Origin: an uncultured Clostridia bacterium
Lineage (GTDB): Bacteria > Bacillota > Clostridia > TANB77 > CAG-508
Length of the DNA stretch: 9,849 bases
NCBI GenBank assembly: GCA_934167135.1
Contig: CAKPKI010000063.1
Span: 1 to 9,849 of the forward strand
Direction: 5' to 3'
Below are positions 4,907-9,849 of this stretch, one piece after another. The first letter of the stretch is position 1. The number at the start of each line of letters is the position of its first letter. Below the pieces are notes generated by a model. That model did no database searches. It was not told where the DNA came from and saw nothing but the letters and a program-made list of their open reading frames with translations. A program made the translations under genes and the position numbers.

Positions 4907-7636
4907 TTATTTTGCTAATATTTCCAGTCCGTATTCTTCATTGATGTTTAAAATTTTATCTCCAGAGTTACTGATACAATTGTCTGTAGCGACGGCTCTT
5001 ACTCCTTTAAATATTCCTCTTTCTATAATAGCAAAATTGAAATCTTTTACTTGATACTCATAAGTAGAAACAACATGGTGTTTATATAAATCGATTACTT
5101 CTTTTGTGTTTTTCTCGGAATTGCTGCTATTTAAAAAAGAAATTTCTTCATCAGATAAAATGGCTACAGATATTTGTTGTGGACCATCATTTTTACGGAC
5201 TGCAATATGGCTGTCAGACAAATCATTTCTTCGATCATATAATTCAAAACCATGTGAAATGTTGATATTATATAGATTAGAGGTCGATTTATCTATTATA
5301 TCCTGTATATTTTGTGATTCATATACTTGGTTAATCATTTCTGGAATACAGGAAGGGACGGAAAAAATCGGTTTAGCAGTAATTATTTCTTCTGTTTTTA
5401 TTAGGAACTGCCTGTCATAAATATATTCAGTATTTCCATATTCCATATTTTCAGCAGTTAGTACTTGGATGCAGTTTTTTATATCTATTTTTTCTCTAAT
5501 TGTTCCAATATCACTATGTCTGTGGTATCTTCCAATTCTCTGCAGGAGAAGGTCAATTGGGCAGATTGCTGTGATTAGATAATCAAAATCAACATCTAAA
5601 GACTGTTCCAGTACCTGCGTTCCTACAATAATTGCTTTTTCAGGCCGTTTGGTTCTGTCTTTTCCAAACCAAGTTAGGATTTGTTTCATTTTTAAATCTT
5701 TTGTTGTTTCCGGCATTCGGGCATGATATAGCAAAATTTCATAACTGCTGTCTTTTTTTGCTTTGATAGTATCGTAAACTGAAACTGCTTCTGATACAGT
5801 GTTCATGATGACACATTCACAGCCACCGTAGCTTATATTTTTAATTGCTAAATCGGCAATAGCATCAGGGTTATCTAAAACAGGATGACATTCACATTCT
5901 ATTTGTTTATCAGCTTCATAAGACTGAGACTGATGTTCATAAAAAGAATTCTTATCTGTAATGAATGAGATCAAAGGGTATCCTTCGTGGAGATTTAATT
6001 CTTTTTTAGTGACAGCGGAAAAAAGTCTTTTTTTTGTTGAAATTGGAAGTGTTGCTGATAATAAAATAACAGGAACACCAAGTACATCACAAATTTGAAT
6101 TAAGCGTTCAATGGTGGCCATCATAAAGGCATCGTAAGCATGAATCTCATCAATTATCAATACTTTAGAGGATAAACCGGACATTCGTACACTTTCAAAC
6201 CGGACGAATCTTGCTACAGTCATAACCTGATCTATTGTGCCGACTGCGGATGGCGTAAGAAGTCTTTGTCTGGAAATATCGGTCCATGACGGAGATTCTT
6301 CTGAATCACGCAATAACATAGATCTGGAAGTATAAAGTTTGGTTTTAGTCATATTCAATTTATTTAGAAAACAATCGATACGGCCTTGAATTGCTTCTGC
6401 GGAAGCTCCGGTTGGAAGTCCCATATATATACCAGACAAACCATTCTTGTAACCTAAAACAGATGCTGCGTATAAAGCTGCTTCTGTTTTTCCAGATCCA
6501 CAGCCGGATTCTATCAACAAAAGTTTAATGTTATTGTTTTTTACAATATTTTCAACATCTTTTTGAACAGGTCGGCCATCGAACTGGAAAAGATCGGAAA
6601 AATTTTTAATATCAAGAAATCCTGATGACAAAAGTCTCTCATTTGTTAAGAATTTTTGTAGCTGTTTGGTTTTATCGTTCAAATATTCGTCTATAGAGGC
6701 ATAATCCCTGTAAGATCGTGAATCAAATACATTTTTATTTGATGCAATCCAATCCGAAGTAATCAGTATCCCCAAAATCCCATTTTTTAATAGGAAAATA
6801 TTTCTGGCTGTTTTTTTCATTCCTCCAGTTAGATCGATTGGGGAAAATTCAAATATTTCTTTTATAAAATGGTAAATATAAGATTGTATCTGGCTCCATC
6901 TGTCCCGTATGTCAGAATTTATAACAGGATACGGGATAACTGGATTTTTTTCTTTCTGGTGATGTAGACTGATGACTTCTTTTATTAGTACAGCATCTTT
7001 TTTTGCATCATCTTTTAGTAAAGCTTCCAGTATTTCTTCTGCATATCTTTCATGTCTGCATACAGAGGACACGGTGTCCATATGTAAGCCCTGTGCGCTT
7101 AATATTTCATCGGTATTTTTATTACGTCCTTGAAATACGGGATGTGCTTTCCCGATGTCATGAATGGCACAAATAAAAGTAATTTGTGGAATTAACACAT
7201 CTTCATGAATAGATGTTGTATTGGCTAAAACAGAAATTAAATGTTTAAACAATCCTTTCATCAGGCAGTTTGCTGTGATACCAGTTTCCAGCATATGATC
7301 AATCAAAGATTTATATGGATCTAATTTTGCCCATAATTTTTCTGAAACATATTTTATTAAAGCGTTTTCTGGTTTTACGATTAGTTGAATTCCGTCAAAG
7401 TCCTTTAAGCTGTATGTAGGATAGCCAATTTTCTGAACTGAAAATCCTTGTTCATTTTTATCTGGATACACCATTACTGCAGAGATTTGGCTAATTTTTG
7501 AGATATCTTTCCACAATATGTCTCTCGTTTTAGCAGAAGTATTAGACACGAATGTGAAGGGAGAAATTTCCTGGGCAAATAGTAACAGTTCCCCTCGAAT
7601 ACTATCTGGAGCATTTTCTATATGGATAACAAACAC
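4907..7636 (-). CDS. Cas2e-Cas3 fusion: HD nuclease/helicase with an N-terminal Cas2e domain
   Basis: This encodes 909 residues from a GTG with AAGGAGG 8 nt upstream. Residues 1-90 are a complete Cas2e: strand VIHIENAPDSIRGEL, then SNTSAKTRDILWKDI, AVMVYPDKNEQGFSVQKIG and the C-terminal strand DFDGIQLIV, parallel to E. coli Cas2 (TENVPPRLRG, SAKIREMIWEQI, DLDGLRLV). The Cas3 part follows at about residue 94. The HD domain (about 100-300) has H113, H159-D160 in IHDIGKAHPVFQ, H195, H225/H226 and D295. The helicase shows motif I ESGCGSGKT (376-384), Ia MGLPTG, II DEIHAYD (496-502), III LSATLP (526-531), V VGTQVLEQSLDVD and VI QRIGRYHRH (699-707). A Cas3 C-terminal domain follows. All key residues are present, so Cascade-directed ssDNA nuclease and helicase activity is expected. 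No ATG/GTG with a ribosome site lies at the junction. Cas2-Cas3 fusion is known for type I-F, whereas this one is I-E in type. It lies between two arrays. Confidence 0.95.
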   Translation of the reverse strand: MFVIHIENAPDSIRGELLLFAQEISPFTFVSNTSAKTRDILWKDISKISQISAVMVYPDKNEQGFSVQKIGYPTYSLKDFDGIQLIVKPENALIKYVSEKLWAKLDPYKSLIDHMLETGITANCLMKGLFKHLISVLANTTSIHEDVLIPQITFICAIHDIGKAHPVFQGRNKNTDEILSAQGLHMDTVSSVCRHERYAEEILEALLKDDAKKDAVLIKEVISLHHQKEKNPVIPYPVINSDIRDRWSQIQSYIYHFIKEIFEFSPIDLTGGMKKTARNIFLLKNGILGILITSDWIASNKNVFDSRSYRDYASIDEYLNDKTKQLQKFLTNERLLSSGFLDIKNFSDLFQFDGRPVQKDVENIVKNNNIKLLLIESGCGSGKTEAALYAASVLGYKNGLSGIYMGLPTGASAEAIQGRIDCFLNKLNMTKTKLYTSRSMLLRDSEESPSWTDISRQRLLTPSAVGTIDQVMTVARFVRFESVRMSGLSSKVLIIDEIHAYDAFMMATIERLIQICDVLGVPVILLSATLPISTKKRLFSAVTKKELNLHEGYPLISFITDKNSFYEHQSQSYEADKQIECECHPVLDNPDAIADLAIKNISYGGCECVIMNTVSEAVSVYDTIKAKKDSSYEILLYHARMPETTKDLKMKQILTWFGKDRTKRPEKAIIVGTQVLEQSLDVDFDYLITAICPIDLLLQRIGRYHRHSDIGTIREKIDIKNCIQVLTAENMEYGNTEYIYDRQFLIKTEEIITAKPIFSVPSCIPEMINQVYESQNIQDIIDKSTSNLYNINISHGFELYDRRNDLSDSHIAVRKNDGPQQISVAILSDEEISFLNSSNSEKNTKEVIDLYKHHVVSTYEYQVKDFNFAIIERGIFKGVRAVATDNCISNSGDKILNINEEYGLEILAK

Positions 7637-7644
7637 AGGTAGTT

Positions 7645-7651
7645 CCTCCTT
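7645..7651 (-). promoter_or_regulatory. Ribosome binding site fixing the cas2-cas3 start
   Basis: AAGGAGG on the minus strand sits 8 nt upstream of the GTG at 7636. It fixes the start of the protein at the Cas2e domain, not further in, which supports the fusion being expressed as one chain. In the remaining 138-bp gap up to array 2 (7637-7774) I see no convincing promoter and no T-tailed terminator. Confidence 0.8.
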
Positions 7652-7774
7652 CTATTTACTGCAATTTTTACCTAATACAACACAATCCTGTAGATTCCAT
7701 AGCCCGACATCCACCGTCAATTTTGCAGATAAATCAGAAAACTGGAATAGTATGGAAAGATCATGCGCAATTTT

Positions 7775-8483
7775 CGATACACCCTCCCGTGTAGGGAGGA
7801 AACTGCCATGTTGCTACGGGTTGAGGATAAAATATCGATACACCCTCCCATATAGGGAGGAAACAATAAATACGTTTCAAAAGTCAAAACATGACAGCGA
7901 TACACCCTCCCGTGCAGGGAGGAAACTCCTTGTCTAGGAATAATTTTATTATACTACAGGGATACACCCTCCCGTATAGGGAGGAAACTCAGAGGAGCTG
8001 TATGCCAGCTGATCCAACGCCGATACACCCTCCCGTATAGGGAGGAAACAAAAATTGCTGTTCCTGCTTCCTGGTTCTTTTCCGATACACCCTCCCGTAT
8101 AGGGAGGAAACAGCGAATAGATACTTTTACGAGCATATGTACGCGATACACCCTCCCGTATAGGGAGGAAACTTTCGACATACGCTTCCGCCCGGATCAT
8201 TTCTTCTGATACACCCTCCCGTATAGGGAGGAAACAAACGTATTTATCTATGCATTGGTTCATATGAGCGATACACCCTCCCGTATAGGGAGGAAACGAT
8301 CAAAAAAGGGGCAAAAACAGAAATGGTGATCGATACACCCTCCCGTATAGGGAGGAAACAACCGGTGTAACCAGGGCTCATAACCTGGCATGCGATACAC
8401 CCTCCCGTATAGGGAGGGAACTGTCTACCGTCTACCATTGATCGTGAACGTACACGATACACCCTCCCGTATAGGGAGGAAAC
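7775..8483 (-). CRISPR. CRISPR array 2, type I-E-like, 12 repeats and 11 spacers
   Basis: The repeat has the same structure as array 1 but usually carries the loop TATAC in place of TACAC. Repeats begin (plus coordinates) at 7775, 7836, 7898, 7960, 8021, 8083, 8144, 8207, 8269, 8331, 8393 and 8455; spacers are 32-34 nt. The three leader-distal repeats carry other loops: TACAC (7775), TATAT (7836) and TGCAC (7898). The repeat at 8393 has a T to C change in its fourth position, which can extend the stem by one G-C pair. The leader is at the high-coordinate end (8484 onward), almost touching cas6e. No spacer is shared with array 1. The array lies where cas1 and cas2 usually follow cas6e in I-E loci. 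Confidence 0.98.
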
Positions 8484-8541
8484 ACTCAGTGTTTATGCGG
8501 GTTTGCGGCCCTTTAAACACCTCGTTGTGCAAATTGCACAA
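8484..8541 (-). promoter_or_regulatory. Leader of CRISPR array 2
   Basis: This is near-identical to the array 1 leader (55 of 58 bp). The palindrome TTGTGCAAATTGCACAA is at 8525-8541 and ends 9 bp from the TAA of cas6e (8551-8553). There is almost no room for a separate upstream promoter outside the leader and cas6e. Array 2 is therefore transcribed either from within the leader or by read-through from the cas genes. Confidence 0.85.
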
Positions 8542-8550
8542 TGAAAATTT

Positions 8551-9183
8551 TTATGCTACATTGACGTCTTTGTGGTGGATATGTAGAATCAAACACAACG
8601 CTCCGCCATAAGCCTTGGACCGGCCAATTCCCTGCTGTACAAGTCCACGGAACTCATCAGCATTTGTAATACGTAAACGGCATTCATATCCATATAAATT
8701 ACTTTCATGAATATCTCCGGAAAATTTTTTCACATATATTTTCTGACGTGATTTTTCATTTATATTAATAAAATTTCCAGCATTTTGAAATTTTCGTTCC
8801 AACCATTCTACGCGATCTGCTGGATTATTAATAGCAATCCGGGTGTTTCTGTTTTTTGCTGTTTTTCGGCTTCGTTTTGATGGCTCGAATATTCCATAAA
8901 ATTGCACAACGTCTCCATTTTTGATTGACAAAAAACGTTCCGTACAGTCTTTTGAATGCAGTGGCTTTAAATCGGCAGGAATATTTTGAGGCTCATGATC
9001 TGACTGTATTACCAGACGCACTCTGTTTTTCTGTGAAAATTCACTTTTCTCTTCCAGAATCATAAATAACACGTTTTCTTTTGCTCGGTTTTCATCAAAC
9101 ATTTTCATGACCGTTTTATGGAGGTTGTCCATATTCCAGAGTAAATATGCTGGCTTTTTAATCTCGAATGTGCTGATATACAT
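8551..9183 (-). CDS. cas6e: Cas6e, crRNA-processing endoribonuclease of type I-E Cascade
   Basis: This encodes 210 residues. I chose the ATG at 9183, not the one at 9189: the GGAGG at 9190-9194 touches the outer ATG with no spacing but lies 6 nt from the inner one. The inner start also gives MYISTFEI, matching the usual MYLSR opening of Cas6e. H22 (in NLHKTVMKMF) is at the position of the catalytic histidine of this family. The C-terminal part has the glycine-rich loop VQQGIGRSKAYGGALCLI, the family signature for RNA binding. The protein cuts pre-crRNA at the base of the repeat stem and stays bound to the 3' hairpin as part of Cascade. The gene overlaps the end of cas5e by 26 bp and is followed after 9 bp by the array 2 leader, so it is in the same operon. 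Confidence 0.92.
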   Translation of the reverse strand: MYISTFEIKKPAYLLWNMDNLHKTVMKMFDENRAKENVLFMILEEKSEFSQKNRVRLVIQSDHEPQNIPADLKPLHSKDCTERFLSIKNGDVVQFYGIFEPSKRSRKTAKNRNTRIAINNPADRVEWLERKFQNAGNFININEKSRQKIYVKKFSGDIHESNLYGYECRLRITNADEFRGLVQQGIGRSKAYGGALCLILHIHHKDVNVA

Positions 9184-9781
9184 AATCATCCTCCAGTTCT
9201 GACTGTTTTATTTTTGCAAATCCTTGATATACCGGTTCTGATGGGATGCAGCATTTACTGCCTAGATAGTAATCCCAGACTGGATTTTCAAGAGCGCATT
9301 TTATAGCGTTTAACAGTTGCTTTTCAGCGAACAGATACAATACATATCGGTACCCGACAATATATTCTCGGTTAGTAACAATGGAAGCCTTTACTGGACT
9401 GCCATCTGCTGTGATCATTCCAGGTGCTGTGATTGTGTGGTAGTCATTTAATAAATCCGGGGCAGAATAATCAAGAAAACCAGTATCATCTATGCCATTT
9501 GTTTCGTCATCGGTAGCTGTTTCATTGTCTTTTTTTGATTTATCTGTTTTACGGGCTAACGATCCAGACTCCTGTAAATTCAGATATAGCTCAAACTGAT
9601 TTTCCAATTCTTTTATCCGCATATCCCCTTTGGGGTATCCGAAAGCGCAGGCAAGCAAGCCTGCAATTCCGGATTTTGTTGGCTCCAACTCTGTCTGTCT
9701 AATAGAAGAGTTAAATCCTACCTGTCGCCAGGACTGAAGCATGGCGGCACATACAATTCTTACTGAATTAAAATCGTTCAT
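9158..9781 (-). CDS. cas5e: Cas5e, Cascade subunit capping the crRNA 5' handle
   Basis: This encodes 207 residues from an ATG with GGAG 9 nt upstream. Family motifs in order: LQSW (15-18), the R..T...PTKSGIAGLLACAFG block (28-48), DYHTI (113-117), VTNREYIVGY (135-144), and NPVWDYYLGSKCCIPSEPVY (166-185). In type I-E complexes Cas5e holds the 8-nt 5' handle of the crRNA next to the large subunit. Odd point: residues about 71-100, between the N-terminal block and the DYHT motif, form a charged low-complexity insert (K/D/E/T/N-rich) that looks disordered. The gene overlaps the end of the upstream reading frame (probable cas7e) by 14 bp and the start of cas6e by 26 bp, giving a tightly packed Cascade operon. 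Confidence 0.93.
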   Translation of the reverse strand: MNDFNSVRIVCAAMLQSWRQVGFNSSIRQTELEPTKSGIAGLLACAFGYPKGDMRIKELENQFELYLNLQESGSLARKTDKSKKDNETATDDETNGIDDTGFLDYSAPDLLNDYHTITAPGMITADGSPVKASIVTNREYIVGYRYVLYLFAEKQLLNAIKCALENPVWDYYLGSKCCIPSEPVYQGFAKIKQSELEDDYVYQHIRD

Positions 9782-9849
9782 TTACCATTTCTCCAATCGT
9801 ATTCACAGCTTCATTCCATGTCATATGTTTTATGGAATCATTGCAAATC
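9768..9849 (-). CDS. C-terminal end of the gene upstream of cas5e, probably cas7e
   Basis: One minus-strand frame is open from the window edge (first full codon ends at 9848) to a TAA at 9770-9768, giving 26 residues that end in TWNEAVNTIGEMVNERF. The other two frames have stops close to the edge. The frame overlaps the cas5e start by 14 bp, the usual packing of Cascade genes. In type I-E loci the gene directly before cas5 is cas7, the backbone subunit, so this is its likely identity. The tail is too short to confirm by motif. Confidence 0.6.
   Translation of the reverse strand, partial: ICNDSIKHMTWNEAVNTIGEMVNERF

Noticed and set aside
7330..7375. Separate internal start that would make Cas3 independent of the Cas2e domain
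   Set aside because: There is no methionine between about residues 56 and 114, and no AGGAGG-like site precedes any GTG or TTG near the junction.
7637..7774. Possible promoter or degenerate repeats between array 2 and cas2-cas3
   Set aside because: A TTGACG occurs but has no -10 at usable distance, and the 62-bp repeat period does not continue. A 7-bp inverted repeat (TTCCATA/TATGGAA) is too widely spaced to mean much.
4048..8454. Self-targeting spacers or spacers shared between the arrays
   Set aside because: Reading the 23 spacers against the window and against each other, I saw no match. This does not exclude targets elsewhere in the genome.
7717..8462. Several open frames of 62-104 codons across array 2 on both strands
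   Set aside because: Same artefact: repeat-derived peptides with no ribosome sites.
9184..9189. Outer ATG as start of cas6e
   Set aside because: The GGAGG directly abuts this ATG with no spacing, and the inner ATG gives the family-typical MYIS opening.

Overview
The window looks like an accessory region of a low-GC Firmicute, most likely a Clostridia member (Lachnospiraceae-like). This rests on strong GGAGG-type ribosome sites, GTG and TTG starts, T-tailed hairpin terminators and the protein flavours. No rRNA or tRNA is present to fix the taxon. Gene functions were assigned by reading motifs, not by database search.

Left part (1-4018). Two small plus-strand genes, the first cut by the window edge, are translationally coupled and end at a hairpin terminator (747-776). 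Facing them is a minus-strand block. Read 5' to 3' on the minus strand it holds a small zinc-ribbon protein (3805-3990), an accessory RpoD-like sigma factor (2686-3696), a GIY-YIG nuclease-domain protein (2023-2679), a two-TM membrane protein (1311-1931) and a RepL-like winged-helix protein (780-1298). RepL-like, GIY-YIG and extra sigma genes together suggest a plasmid, phage or integrative-element neighbourhood.

Right part (4019-9849). This is the distal half of a type I-E CRISPR-Cas locus, all on the minus strand: the end of a probable cas7e, then cas5e, cas6e, CRISPR array 2 (12 repeats), a large cas3-type gene, and CRISPR array 1 (13 repeats). Both arrays have the same 29-nt I-E-like repeat (6-bp stem, 8-nt 3' handle). 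Each is preceded by a nearly identical 58-bp leader carrying a 17-bp palindrome.

The main discovery is that the cas3 gene is not a plain cas3. Its first ~90 residues are a recognisable complete Cas2e, running straight into the HD nuclease and the superfamily 2 helicase. A Cas2-Cas3 fusion is the hallmark of type I-F. Here the fused Cas2 is of the I-E kind, and the neighbours (Cas5e, Cas6e, repeat structure) are I-E. No cas1 is visible. Array 2 occupies the place after cas6e where cas1 and cas2 usually sit, so adaptation and interference have apparently been rewired into one protein, flanked on both sides by an array with the same leader.

How the parts probably work together: Cas5e, Cas6e and Cas7e (with Cas8e and Cas11 expected beyond the right edge) build Cascade. 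Cas6e cuts array transcripts at the repeat stem. The fusion protein would degrade targets through its Cas3 part, and with a Cas1 from elsewhere could take part in spacer capture through its Cas2e part.
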